NCBI GenBank assembly: GCA_036937835.1
Contig: CM072861.1
Location: forward strand, 23,595,001-23,659,000
Length of the DNA stretch: 64,000 nt
Direction: 5' to 3'
Origin: Pampus argenteus
Taxonomy: Eukaryota > Chordata > Actinopteri > Scombriformes > Stromateidae
A program made the position numbers and the translations under genes. Under the pieces are notes generated by a model. It saw only the letters and a list, made by a program, of their open reading frames with translations. It did not search any database and had not been told where the DNA came from. Numbering within the stretch: position 1 is the first letter of the stretch; each line of letters begins with the position of its first letter. Positions 11,581 through 24,803 of this stretch are shown here, one piece after another.

Positions 11581-13420
11581 TGCCTCGTGTGATGAAACCC
11601 TGATCAAAGGTGCTCTTCATGTAGTGAAACGTCGTCTTCTACTGGCTCAAAGTTGCTTCACTCGTTTGTGGTTTCACTCGACGCCCACTTTGACCTCCAC
11701 TCGGCTCGGCGCTCGTCACCTTTAGACTCTTAAGTCCATATTGAGCAACCTGCTGATGTCGCCCGCTCTGATTGGACAATACGTCAGCGCAGGCAAAGGC
11801 CAGCTCAGTCTCATGACCACACAGGCTGCTCGCTCCGGTTCTCTCTTGTCGGATTGCACGTCTTTAACGCCGTTGTTGCTTTCATATTCTGCATGAGAGC
11901 AGCAGCTAAATGTCTGATTAAACATAGCTTGGCTGGATCTTAAAGGAGAATATTGTTGTTGTTTAGAGTTGCATCCTGTTTGATTCATTCTTCCTCTAGC
12001 TTACATTATACTGTGTCTTATTTATGTTGGTTGCTTTGCTGACATTTTATTGGCTGATCGCCTTTATGTTTATATATATATGTTATATCTGCTATGCTCT
12101 GTAAATCCATTTATTCTCCAGCAATGCTGCTTTTCACAGTACAAACCACTCGAAACTAATTGCAGCTCCGGTTAACAAAGTTACCCTAAATATAGAAGTT
12201 AATTGTCACGTCACTTGCTTGCATTTTCCATTAAGGGAGGTTTTTATTGTCAGTCTGCATCAGTGGGATCACAGCACCATGCTGGGCTGTTACTGTGGGT
12301 TAGCCTCATGTCTATCTGGGCCAAACACAGTGTACTGAGCCCTGGGGAAGAGAGACACTTTCTTAGCCATGAGGCCTCAATAAAAAATAGACGCTCGGTG
12401 AAAATGGTTTCAAATAAAAGCTGTGAAGGAAACTGCTTCACCTGAAAACATCCAGCAATAAGCAATAAGATTTGTTTTAGATCCTTCCTGACCAGATATC
12501 CACGAATAGCTCCGTTGAAGTGAGAAAACACTGACGACAAAAATAACTGTAGAGCACGAGGTTTCAAGTAGACGCAGCAAACTAAATGATGTGAGAGTCA
12601 ATAGTGATGAAAGTCAATGCACGACATGGAGCGACAAGAAAACCAACAGATTTATTACATTTACCCGTAAAACAAAAACAAATAAATTAAATTTAACAGT
12701 GGAAAAATAAAAAAGATCAAAAATCTGGGGGAAAGAAAAACTGGCATGAAAATGTTCAAATGTGGATCTAAACCAATCAGATTTACACATTTTCTGACTC
12801 CAAATGGTGTTGACAGTGAAGCATTTGCGTAATCTTCACTTGATATGCAGAAATCATCACGTCAGATCACATGGAAGATGGCTCAATCTGTTGCGCTTCA
12901 CTAACAGAGACATTTATAATTACACATCCACTGAACTTCATGTTCTCTAGATTTTTAATTTAAATGACCTTTTCTTAACCTTTTGCAGCTTGAAACATAC
13001 AATTAGCAAGAAATTTCAATCAAAATATCATCTGTGGTCAGTCACCATATAAACATGGTGCAGATTACCAGATGTCAAGTCATTAAATGAGAAGGAGGCC
13101 GAGAAGGAGACGATGCACTGAAGACATCTTGTATCTTCAGTACTTTTACACTAAAGAGCAGTGAGAAGGAAGCCGGCTGCATGCTGTATTTATAGCTGCA
13201 CTGTTTCCATGCTACGTTCTCGCATGTTGTACTGCAACGCAGCATATGCTGCATCCACCGCCACCCTGCGTCCTTCAGGCAGGGAGCTCCACGACCTTCA
13301 TGACTGCTGCATATCAGCAGATATGGACAGCGGAGGAGGAGGGAGGGGCAGAAAGAGGAGCGGACGAGATGGGGTGACTCGGGGAAAAGGGGACAGAGGA
13401 GGAAATGAGAGCAAAGGGGA

Positions 13421-13532
13421 GGAGAGGAGAGGAGAGGAGAGGAGAGGAGAGGAGAGGAGAGGAGAGGAGAGGAGAGGAGAGGAGAGGAGAGGAGAGGAGA
13501 GGAGAGGAGAGGAGAGGAGAGGAGAGGAGAGG
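13421..13532. repeat. (GGAGA)22 pentanucleotide array
   Basis: Essentially perfect 112-base array within a 530-base purine-rich tract (13330-13860). The complementary array is at 33461-33582. Confidence 0.98.
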
Positions 13533-13934
13533 TTTGAATGAGGTGAAAAAAAGAGTATGGGGAGGGCAGGAGGTAAGAAGAGCAAAAAGGAGAGAGAGAC
13601 TAGGAAGTGGAGGAGCTGAAAGGAGGAGAGGAAAGAAGAGTAGAGGGAAAGGAGAGGCCAGAGGTAAAGTTAATAAAGTGAGAAAGAGGAAAGAGAAAGA
13701 TGTGATCAGAGTAGAGGAGAGGAGACATCAGGGTGTGAGGGAGGAGGAGGTAGGAGGAAAAAAAGGAAAGGAGAAACAAAGGTTTAAAGAGTAGAGAAGG
13801 AGCTGAGGAGTAAGGTGATGAAAGAATAAAGGAAAGGAGGTAAGAGAGGAGGAAGAGTTCAACACAGGATGCATCTTCATCTACAAACTCAGCTCAGCTG
13901 TGGAGCGCTTGACCTCAGAAACAACTTCTCTCTA

Positions 13935-14030
13935 TTGACGTGTGTGTGTTCACGTATGTGTGTGTTCACGTATGTGTGTGTTCACGTATGTGTGCATTCA
14001 CGTATGTGTGTGTTCACGTATGTGTGTGTG
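13935..14030. repeat. 16-bp minisatellite (TGTGTGTGTTCACGTA)
   Basis: Five cacgta cores spaced exactly 16 bases apart (13951, 13967, 13983, 13999, 14015), with one variant unit (gcattcacgta). Confidence 0.93.
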
Positions 14031-14173
14031 CCTCCGTGCTGCGGGTCATTTGAGGACGACACAGCCGGCCAGTGTAGTTGTCCTCTCCTCCTCCTCCTCG
14101 TCCTTCTTCTTCACCACTTTGGCTGCTGAAATAGAGACAATTCACAGATTTGAATGAGAGGGGAGATAATTAA

Positions 14174-14213
<40 letters not shown>

Positions 14214-14529
14214 CTGTGTGCTGACCGTCTCCAAGGAGATTCAGGAGGCGAGAGAAGCAGCCAACATGGTGTAGTAAACCCAAGAAATGTCACTGCTGTG
14301 TGTGTGTGTGTGTGTGTGTGTGTAAACCCTTTACCTGCTTGTTTGTTACCTAGCAACTCAGTTTATGCATCCTTCATCAAGGCTGGAGAGATGCTTGATC
14401 ACACGTAGCCCAGGTGTGTTTGGATAATCGAGTTTTACAAGCACGCCAAAGTATGTGAGCGAGGGATTATGTTACGACACGTTTAATTCTTTATTGTTTC
14501 ACTTGTTTTTTCCTTCTTTTCATTTCTTC

Positions 14530-14653
14530 ATCCATCATCCATCATCCATCATCCGCCCTTCCTTCCTTCCTTCCTTCCTTCCTTCCTCCCTCCCTCCCTC
14601 CCTCCCTTCCTTCCTTCCTTCCTTCCTCCTTTCCTTCCTTTCCTTCCTTTCCT
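14530..14653. repeat. Compound (ATCC-rich)/(TTCC)n/(CTCC)n array
   Basis: catcatcc units pass into ccttcctt, then ccctccct, then back to TTCC, all pyrimidine-rich. Confidence 0.95.
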
Positions 14654-15005
14654 AGCTTTATATTATATGTAGTTATATAATTTTGCCTGTTTAAATATAC
14701 GTTGCCATGTTGAGAAAATGAGATCTACGCATAGATCTATAGTGACATATTCTATTAACTTTACACACACACACACACACATGAATTTGGTCAATTTGGA
14801 CCAAGAAGAGTCAAAAAAAAAATGTACTCCTCAGGATGCTTGAGCTCTGCTGTGTGTGTGTGTGTGTTTGTGTGTGTGTGTATGATAGATAATGATAGAT
14901 TTCCTTTACTGCTTACATTTTTATAGGATTGTTTTATCCTGAAAATGAAGCTAAATTTGTAATCAAACAATAGACATGTTCACTTTAACTGTCACAAGTA
15001 ATATA

Positions 15006-15010
<5 letters not shown>

Positions 15011-15042
<32 letters not shown>

Positions 15043-15135
15043 CGCGTGTGTGTGCGTGTGTGTGCGCGCGTGTGTGTGTGCGTGCGCGTGTGTGTGTGTG
15101 TGCGTGCGCGTGTGCATATGTGTGTGTGTGTGTGT
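15011..15135. repeat. (TG)n/(GC-TG) compound array
   Basis: 125 bases of alternating purine-pyrimidine with several gcgcg steps, a sequence type prone to Z-DNA. Confidence 0.95.
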
Positions 15136-15791
15136 TGGCTTCCAGCCAGCGGTGTGAATTACTGGTTATTTGTCAGAATAATGCTGTTAGTTGACTGGAG
15201 GAGTTTGTTGGATGACTTTGAGTTGTATTTATGGAGCTTTGTTAATTATGTGTGTTTGTGTGTGTTTACATAACCAGAAAAAAAACAAATATACACACCG
15301 TGTACACCGTTTTATCGCTGCAGGTCATCCTGACAGCAGAATACTTTATTATCGTGTTGACGGTGATTCGAGTCGATCCGGTGAAATCCGGGTTAAATGT
15401 CCTCTTTACTCTGAGTTTTAAAAAGCATGAAGTTGAAGATGAAGTTACATGAGAATCACCAAACTTGCAGCTTTTACTCGTTAGTGCTCAAATGATGTAT
15501 CGGCCTAATTAACCCAGTCACCCATAAATGACCTCAGTGTGTCAGTTAGCACCCCCCCCCTCCCTTATAGACACATTCATGCACCCAGAAAGCTTTTTTT
15601 TTTTGCCTCCTCTTTTAAGCTGCAAATCTCCCGCCTCACCCAAACAAGAACCTCACTCTAATCCCTCTGTATTGACTGGCAGATGCATTCTGGGATATCC
15701 ATACGGCACAGAGCGCCGCGGTGATTAAGCCAACACATGCAACAGATGCTGTTAGCTCATCACAATCTCTTTTAGGTTGCATGAAATGCAA

Positions 15792-15841
15792 CAGGTTGAC
15801 ACACACACACACACACGTGTTTGTGTGTGTGTGTCAACCTG
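15792..15841. repeat. Inverted-repeat hairpin around CA/TG
   Basis: caggttgac(AC)n is followed at once by (GT)n gtcaacctg, a 50-base palindrome with a 9-bp unique end and a CA/TG stem. Confidence 0.9.
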
Positions 15842-16518
15842 AAGATGTGCAGCAACGGAAATGTTTTTCTCTTCTGCTAATCATCTTTCAATAAGGAATA
15901 ATAATATTAATACATAAAGTAGTAACAGCAGTTTAATAATAACAGGTGTAAAATAAATAGAGGAGTTAGTCAGTAGCCTGATAGCTGCAGTTGTAGCACA
16001 GACCAGACTCATGTTAAGCTTTGTGGGTAGCTCCCATTAAATAAGCCTTATTGAGCCCTGCAGACACAACCAGCCTAAAGATTAGCGCCGCGCGGCTACG
16101 AGCTAAAAGGTGTCGGGCCTGTTCGGTCGCTCTGCTCGCCGCGTTGCCGAGGGAGACGTTGCCTGAAAAAGTTGCTGGTGTGCAGTTGCCTTGTGAACAG
16201 ATGGCTCAGCCGTCTGTCTCCACATTAGCAAGATACTGATGAGACGAGTCGGTTCACACACACACACACACACACACACTTCCTCTTCCATGTCTGGTGT
16301 GTAATTATGTGTATGCGCTTCTTTTTCTTGTGTTGTGTCATGATCATGTATGTAGAGGGCTGCGTGTGTGTTAGTGTGAGTCTGCAGATGTGCCTACTTC
16401 ATTGTGTTTGAAAATGTGGGTGTGTGTGTGTGTGTGTTTGTGTCATTGCTCGCAGGCTCCTCTGTTCCTGCTTCCTCTGAGACAGCAGGGAACATCGCTG
16501 ACTCACATTATCCACCAT

Positions 16519-16519
<1 letters not shown>

Positions 16520-16573
<54 letters not shown>
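16520..16573. repeat. (CA)27 microsatellite
   Basis: 54 uninterrupted bases; (TG)n opposite orientation follows at 16704-16739. Confidence 0.97.
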
Positions 16574-16578
<5 letters not shown>

Positions 16579-16701
16579 ATAGCAGTAATAACAACACAAT
16601 AGCTGCCGGGGAATGTAATTCCTTTTCTGATGGAAAATCAAAGTATGTTTTGATTGAAAACTATGTTTTTTTTGAACACAGCATCAAAAACAATCAAGAG
16701 C

Positions 16702-16740
<39 letters not shown>

Positions 16741-18209
16741 GATGGTCCAGGCTTGAAGATACACACTTAATAGCAAGATGGGCTGCCCCATAATTCTGCC
16801 TGAACGCCTGCGTGCGTCTGATAGAAAATTCTGCCGCTCTTGTGATGTATTTGTAAGATTTGTGGAAAATAAAAAGCCGTGATGGATGAAAAAGCAAACG
16901 GGCCGAATCTAAAAACCTCCTGGCTGCGTTCAGGATTGTGGATTTTGACAGTTCAACTCGAGTTATTCTCTAACGAATCGCTTCGTCTGCCGTCAGGTGT
17001 TTTGTATTTGTCAGTTTTTTACGTCGCTGTCCAGCTCTGGTACATTTTAAGGCATTTCGGTGACACCGTCGTCCACCGAGTAGGCAGAGCTTTGCAGTTT
17101 TTTGACACACAAGAAATATTTCCTTTTTTTTTTTAAAGAGGAAGTGATCCTTCAGTTGAGACAGTCTTCAAACTTACATCAGCACTTTGCGTTGTGCCTT
17201 GACTAGATTTTCTCACAGTGTCAGTAATAATTTAGCAAATATCTCTCCATGTTTGTCGTTACTATCAGCTGAAATAACACACAGATATATAAAAGTAAGA
17301 CACACACAGAGCGGGCTCAGTGCAAAGTGAATCTGAGTGTGTGTGTGTGTGTGTGTGTGTGGCGCTGGGATTTATAAGCTTTTTTATTGCCCATTTATTA
17401 GAGCGTAATACCTTGGCAGAGAGACACAGAGATGGATACAGATTCCTGTCAAGCAATAAATGTGCAATTGAACCTGATTATCAGCTGGTAGCTCCCTCGT
17501 CTGGCAAACTGTCCAATTTGTCCAAATCTAATTAGAAATAAATTAATAAAAGAGTGAATAACAACTGAACAGCCAGAAATGCTGCTGGGGGTGAAGATGG
17601 CAGATAAAGAGCTTCATGTTCAGTTTAGCTACTATTTACCTGGTTTGAGTTGTTTGTAAGCCGGAGTCAAACCTTTTATTTTATTAAGAAAGGAAATCCC
17701 CAGGAAAGAGGAGAAATTACCAGATCATCCTTTTCTAAAATATCTATGTGATCTGGCCGAAGCTGCATGTGTGACGCACGCGGTAAATGTGAGTTGGTGT
17801 CGGGAGGTCAGTCAGGATCACACCGTTATCCTGTCTATTTATCTGTCAAAAGTGTGTGTGTGTGTGTGTTCGGGTTCAACTCAAAGACTTTGTTGTTTTG
17901 CTCCGGGGCTCATCAGCTGGAATCGGACCTGTGACCTTTGTTACTTTACAGGCGGCCTGCTGCATCAAAATGAATGGGAGTCAATGGGAGACAGCACAGC
18001 AACCTCAAGGCCTATTTTAACATGGGTGTGTGTGTGTGAGAGAGAGAGAGGAAAAGACCACCGTCACAGTCATGCTAGCAGCCAAGCATGCTAGCAGCCT
18101 AGCAGCCAAAAGCTTGCTTGTGTGTATATGTGAGATCAAAATTGTGTGTGTGTGAGTGTGTGCGCGCGTGAAACATGGGACAGCTGTTTCTAGCTGTGTC
18201 CTTTCCACC

Positions 18210-18447
18210 TCCACTCCCACAACACTCACACACACACACACACACACAAACAACACACACACACACACACACACAAACAAGCACAGAATCCAAACCATCC
18301 TATGAAAAGGTCAGTGCTCCACCCCTCCAGGCCATGCTAGAGTTTCAAAACAAACCTACCCCACTTTCCAAGTACCATCATACCCCGCTGCCAGGGAAGG
18401 GGAGGTGGAGGTGGAGGGGGGGTGTTAGGGGTCAGTGACAATCTAAA

Positions 18448-18494
<47 letters not shown>
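18210..18494. repeat. Two (CA)n arrays flanking a G-rich tract
   Basis: CA at about 18227-18273 and (CA)22 at 18450-18494, with a G-rich stretch at 18394-18431 between them. Confidence 0.93.
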
Positions 18495-18497
<3 letters not shown>

Positions 18498-20078
18498 TCA
18501 GGCTGCTGGTTTGAGGGAGAGATAAGATGACGTTAGATTAGACGAGTTGTGACCTTTTGATCCTGCAGACATCCAGAGTCACAACCTCTCACCTTCCTCC
18601 TGGAAACCGAAGATGCGAGTGTTGGTTTAGACGTCGGCCTGCGTCCCCCAATGAATTCGAGCATTTCTCTCAGGAGGAATGAAGACGGGGGAGAGAGAGA
18701 GAGGGAGAGAGATGACGAGATGACGACAGCTGCAAAAATGCGAAATGACTCGTTCTGCATTGTGAGAACAGCGACAGATGCAAAACCTCTGTGTATTTAT
18801 GCAGGAGCGGCGCGTTTTACCAGATACTCATCAGTCAAAAAACGAGGAGGCGCGGTCGGAGACGGATAGCAATCAAGATGTTATTAGATCCGTCTCACAC
18901 AGGCTGACACGCGGTGAACCTGCAGGATCGCTGTGTGTAGAGGCCTTCATTGTTACAACCACCCTTCGGTTTATCCGTCCCTGTCTGTCTCCATCTCGTC
19001 CTTCAACGCCCGTATTGATATTTCAAAATGAATATTTGTCAGATAGCTGGACTCCGTATTTAGAACGGAGACGTACACATGAGACGCATGCTTACTCTTT
19101 CGCACTTTCTCTAATTAGCTGCACGCTGAACTTTGAACGCCGCGTGATGATCCCGCTGCGGAAAGTTCAGGAGCGTTGAAGCTTCCTGGAAAACACTGAG
19201 CTGATGCTAATAACGTTTCCTGGGACTTTAACTAATATTTAAATACAGTAGTATAGTACAGATAGTTTATGCTTATGTTTCATATTCAGTGTCCGGCACT
19301 TTATTTGACTGGAAATGTGCATTCAGCAAAACTCACTTCAACCATATGTCAAAAGGCCTTCTGGGAAACGTAGTCAGTCATGTGAAACACATGACATGTT
19401 GCATGTTTCTGGGAATCATGCAACTTGAAACCATGTCATTAGCGTCCTGTCAGTCGGACATGTTGCATCAGATCATTACCGCAGATAGAAATCTGACCAA
19501 TCAAAACCCAGCTCCTATAGGAGGCAGCCTATCAAATCAATGTCTGCAGCATAATTCAAAATAAAGCTTCTACATGCAGACTTTGGTTTCGTTTCGTTTC
19601 TGTTTTGTTCAGTGAAAACAGAAAAGTTTCTCCTTGTTGCGTTCAGGTGCTTTTGGGAAATCTGTATTAGTTTGGAAGTGTTGCATGTTTTGCTAGTTTT
19701 TTTTCTCTTTCTTCTTCGTCTCCTCCCTCTATCTCTTCCTCCTGTCGTCTTCTCTGTGACTCAGTGTTTCCTTCTCCCCCTCCAGTCATTTGCTCTCCTT
19801 GCACCATTAAGGAGTCGTGACTGGAAGGACGGATGGAGGGTGGGGTTTCTTTTCGTGATGCTCAGCTTCACCTCTCCGCTCCGCAGCGCTGAGAACAGGA
19901 CGGAGGGATGGAGAGGAGGAGTAAAGAGGGAGGGGAGGGACAGAAGGAGGAAAGAGGAGAAAAGGAACTGAAGAACGAAGGAGGGATGAGAGGAAGAGGG
20001 AGGGAGGGGTGAAGAAAAGGAGTGACAGGAGGAAGAGAGGCTGAGTTTGCAGCCACACTGAGCGCTGCATGAGAATAC

Positions 20079-20113
<35 letters not shown>

Positions 20114-20694
20114 TCGTGATGCATCTGCTAGATGAGCCATTAGATCAGGTGACTGAGGTCTGGTCCGTTACCTTTTACCTGCTTCCCCTCTTCCCTCCAT
20201 CCTTTAATTTCATCACCTCTTTCTCTCCTCTTCCTCTTTACAGCAGTATTCCCTCTCTCTGTTTTTCTTTTTTTTTCCCACCTGCCTTTCTCCTCTTTGA
20301 CCCTCATTTCTCCTTATTCCTCTCGTCTCTTCTCCCTTTTTCTCTCCTTCTCACCCTTTTCCTCTTCCTCCCTCCATCTTTCTTCCATCCACCTCTGCAC
20401 CTCCTTCCTTTCTCTCCTATTTTTCCCCCACTTCTTATCTCTAACTCTTCCTTTCTTTTTTCCCAGTCACCTACATGTGTTACTCTTTCTTTTCACCCTT
20501 TTTTCTGTCCTTCCTCCATTTGAGTCTTCAGTAATGAAACTAGTCACTGTTCGCACTAATAGAGCGGCTGCGATACAGAAAGGTCATAAATCAGCCTTTC
20601 GCTGTGTGTGTGTGTGTGTGTGTGACCTGACCAGTTAGATTCGTCACTGTGATAAAAGTGCTTAATCTGCCTGGATACAGTACCTGGACCACAT

Positions 20695-20728
<34 letters not shown>

Positions 20729-20818
20729 AGGTGTACATGGAGGCACTTCATCGTGAGGTCAAATTCAGTGTTTAAACGTTTCCTTCAATATTTCTCCTTG
20801 TGCCACAGTCCTTCCACT

Positions 20819-20853
<35 letters not shown>

Positions 20854-21021
20854 CAGGTGTGTGTTATCCAAGCTGCTGTAACATTAGACACCTTACTGCC
20901 ATTGTCTCTGTGTAAAGGATACCAAAGTGCTGACTGATTGCTAACCCTTGTCCAGTGTGTACATGTGTGTGTATTTTTGACATCCTGGGAAAATGCAAGT
21001 GTTAAGCAGTCATGCATGTGC

Positions 21022-21060
<39 letters not shown>
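20079..21060. repeat. Series of CA/TG arrays with a pyrimidine tract
   Basis: (CA)16 at 20079-20111, TG at 20602-20624, CA at 20695-20727, TG at 20817-20843 and (TG)19 at 21022-21060. A C/T-rich stretch covers 20170-20525. TG arrays continue at 21549-21579 and 21707-21731. Confidence 0.93.
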
Positions 21061-21061
<1 letters not shown>

Positions 21062-21529
21062 CAGCTGCCACCTGGGCTAGCCAGCAGCGTACAGACAGCG
21101 GTGTGTGTATATGTGTGTATTCCTGACTGTTTCATTGTGCACATATGAATATTTTCTCTTTTGAGAGGCGATTAATAAGTTAATGTAATATACATCATAT
21201 ACTATAAAATACACTCCTGCTTTACTTTACATCAGACTGACACTAAAAGATGCTGTACATCAGATTTAAATAAACATGTTTTTCAAGGACGGGAAGAGAG
21301 GATGAGAGGGGTGAAGAGGGCTGATGGGAAATGTAGTCTGAATTTGATTAAGCCTTCTCATCATCTCAACAATGATCTCTATTGTTTATGGTAATTATAC
21401 AAAGGTGTCATAAGAACTTCAGCTCGGATAAAGTGAGCGGAGATGCTACGAGCTAGCTACGTTAGCTCATTTAACCCCGTTTCACATGCTGAATGGTGCT
21501 TATCTACACGTTTGCTAGAAATCTATTGA

Positions 21530-21538
21530 TGACCTTGA
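21530..21538 (-). promoter_or_regulatory. Perfect ERR response element
   Basis: TGACCTTGA on the + strand is TCAAGGTCA on the minus strand. It is flanked by unique sequence just before a (TG)n array. Confidence 0.4.
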
Positions 21539-21547
21539 AAAGAAACC

Positions 21548-21581
<34 letters not shown>

Positions 21582-21705
21582 CTTCGATAAGCTTTTTCTA
21601 TCACTTACAGCTATAGGCCCTCCCTGCTGAAGAACACAGCCCATTACTATTGAAATTAGACAACAGGATCTACTCGTCTAAATGGGCTCTTTGGATCACT
21701 GATAT

Positions 21706-21736
<31 letters not shown>

Positions 21737-23685
21737 TCCTCATTGTTGTGTCTAGCAGGTATGTAAATTAGTTTCACATTATGCCCATAAATGTGTGTTT
21801 CCTACTTGGCCTGTGTGTATGACTCTGTTTGTGTGCGTTTTGTTCCCTTTGTGTATGTATGTGTCCGTTAGCTACTTGATGCATGAGAAGGTGTGTTTAA
21901 TGTCGTGTGTGTGTGTGTGTGTGTTATTGAGACTTTTGTCTCCACACCAGGCATCACATTAGCACTCGGTAATGAGAAGTCAGTTTGCCCGGTGACCAAT
22001 CTTCAAGATGCAGCTCTGCTCTATAATCTGCAGGCGGCAACTGGCAGAGAAAATCACAATCAGCTGCTATTTGTCTTATACACACACACACACAAACACA
22101 GGCTTGTTTATGTTTTTGTGGTTGCTCAAACAGGATGTGATTAGGCATGTAATTAGGTGTGAGCGCGAAGGTTTTCATCAGGTTGATGCTTCTGTTCAGG
22201 CTACGTTAGCGAGCGGCTGCGTGGCAGAGCGAGGGAGAGAAACACAGACTAAAAGAGAGAGAGAGAGAGAGAGAAACTGGCTTCAAACTAGCAACCTTAT
22301 GCGTTTCTGTTCCTACATCCTGCTTTTCGTATCTTCCACACTCATCTGCTTTGACCATGTGGTCTGTTTCATCTCAAGGTTGACCTTGTCAGGAATTGAT
22401 TGGTTGATTTATTGATTGATTGATTGGTAGGTGAAACAGAAGGAGGCTCTCTGTTCTGTTTGAAGTTCTCCTTCAGACTGTATTTGTCCTCTAGCCTCTT
22501 TCCGTCCTTGTTTCCTTTCCTTCCCCCTCTCCTCCTTCGTACGTCACCTCCTCTGTTCTGTTGCAGAAACCAGTACAGAAGGAAGACGACCCTTCCTCCT
22601 CATTGTCTTCCAGCAGACGCGTTACTCATTTCCCTCGTCTTCCTTTGCTCCTTCGCCGTAATGCCTCCCACCTCTTTATTATTCCAGGGTCAGATTCCAG
22701 CCACAGTGTGCAGGATGTGGTGCCCAAGAGGAAAATGATGATGAAACGATGCGAGTGAGCAACACTTATCATGTTTTATCACCATTACCATGAAAAGCTA
22801 AAGCTCCCTATGGGGGTTTTGTGTACATTTGAGTTGTTCCACACACGGAGACATTATCTAATTTGACTCTTGATAATTGATTAAAGCCTCCTGCCACCAG
22901 TGACTCAGTGGTATCATATTACAAGGCTGCAGGATCGTATTTCCCACTCGCCCTTGCTCTGCACCGGCTTCCTCCACCTCTTCGTCCTCTCTGCTTTCTC
23001 TGACGTTATACGAAGCCTCGGCTGTCCTTTCGTCACAATAAGCAGAAAGCGTTTGTGTTTGCTGCATCGTCGTCCTTTTATTTTGCAGGCGGTGACGTGA
23101 GGAAGGAGCAGGAAGAGCCAGCAGACAGCAGACTGGTCCAGGGTCAGAGCAGCGGCGAATCCAAAGCAAGGCAAAAAGCAAAATTAAAGTTTAATTCGAT
23201 TTTAATTGACCCGCCAACATACAGAATCTATTCAATCTAGACTCTTCTTTCCTGCTGATTAAATTATTGTTGAAACACACAGCAGCTAATGAGTGAATTT
23301 AGTAAATTTTTAACAAATTACTGTTAACAAATACTGGAAGCCTTTCAAATTAAATGTGATTGGTTGAGATCAGGGTCAGGACTGCCCAAGAGTTTAAATG
23401 AAGGCGAAGTAATCTGATTGGCCGACCTGTCGCTGCTGAATTAAGGTCAGGTGAACTGATGGATTTAGAGTTTCAAAACGAGTGTGGTGTGACGCTGTAA
23501 GTTGTAATCAGTGTGTGTGTGTGTGTGTGGTTGCATAAGTGTATAGGTACATATGTGTGTTTACATAAGCAGAACATACAGATGAAATTCATACACAGGA
23601 AGCAAACAAACAAACAAACAAACTACAGATTTAGCACCTTCCTCCGCTCTACACCAACCATACAGTCATTAACCCCCCCCCCCGC

Positions 23686-23698
23686 TGACCTTTGACCT
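23686..23698 (-). promoter_or_regulatory. Perfect DR1 nuclear-receptor element
   Basis: TGACCTTTGACCT on the + strand reads AGGTCAAAGGTCA on the minus strand, a perfect DR1. A further TGACCC follows directly, so a third weak half-site is possible. It sits next to a C-run. Confidence 0.6.
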
Positions 23699-24741
23699 GA
23701 CCCGTGCGATAAGGTTCACTCTGATTTTCTCTAATCCCGTTAAAAGCTTTACAAACACTGCCTGGCTGAAAAAGATAGATTACTAGCTGAGAGGAGGAAT
23801 TGAGGGACGGATGGAAAAGAGGAAAAGATAGAGATGGAGAGGACGGTTTGAAAAGATATGGATTTTAGAAGAGCGATCGCTTCCAGTTTACAGGAAGTCA
23901 CAATTAGCCAGTATGTAAAATCCAAAGAATCCTATTTGTGTTCCCGTCAGGATGGAAAAGCCTGAACTGTAAGACAGATACATGTTTAAGTGAAGAGTAA
24001 TTTTACAGGGAATAATAAGTGTCATGCCTCAGATCGTCCACGGCATGTGACAGGAGGAACAGGGGGAGAAAGATGGTGGGAGGGGGAAAATGAGAAGCAA
24101 GACGTTGCACGGGTTGATGGGTCTTCCTATTTGTTACCTCCTAATGAGTTCCTTAGTGAGAGTGATTGGGGAGCTTTGACCTTGCTGCCTCGCGTGCAGA
24201 AACAAGCGCGTATTCTGTTGTTATGTGTGGGACTCGCATGCATTAATGCAGCATTAACGCAAACGGAAGATGGAGCATGCGAGGTCACATGGTGGGCTTG
24301 CCTGAAAGAATTATAATGAAGGAAGGAAGGAAGGAAGGAAGAGGGTAGGGAAATACGTACAGTAAAGAAATGTGGGAAAACAGGAAGAGGAGTAGAAATA
24401 TGGGACATATGGGGAAAGATATTACCGGCTTAAGGAAAGAGATAAAGTAAGGAAAGGAAGGTAGAGGAGGCAAGATAGATAAAGGAAAGGATGGAAGTAA
24501 AAAAGAAAAATAGAAAGTAAGGTAGTATTGTAGGAAAGAGTGATACAAGAAATAAAATGCTCCAAGAAAAGAAGGAGGAGAGAGGATCGAGGAGGGAAAT
24601 GAAGCTTCAGGTAAATGTGTGTGAGCTGACTCAATCTGCCAGTTAGCTGGGATCAGCGTCCGCTGCTAATTGCTAACAGAGTTATTGGGGATGTCATCAG
24701 ATACGCTGATGATGCAGTGATGGATTCAGTCCTGAAGCAGC

Positions 24742-24800
<59 letters not shown>

Positions 24801-24803
24801 AAA
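24742..24803. repeat. (GAAA)n microsatellite
   Basis: 62 bases, about 15 perfect AAAG units; a shorter (GGAA)n lies at 24317-24342. Confidence 0.97.

Noticed and set aside
13161..13794. Arg/Glu/Gly-rich ORFs
   Set aside because: They are produced by the GGAGA pentanucleotide array, which is open in several frames.
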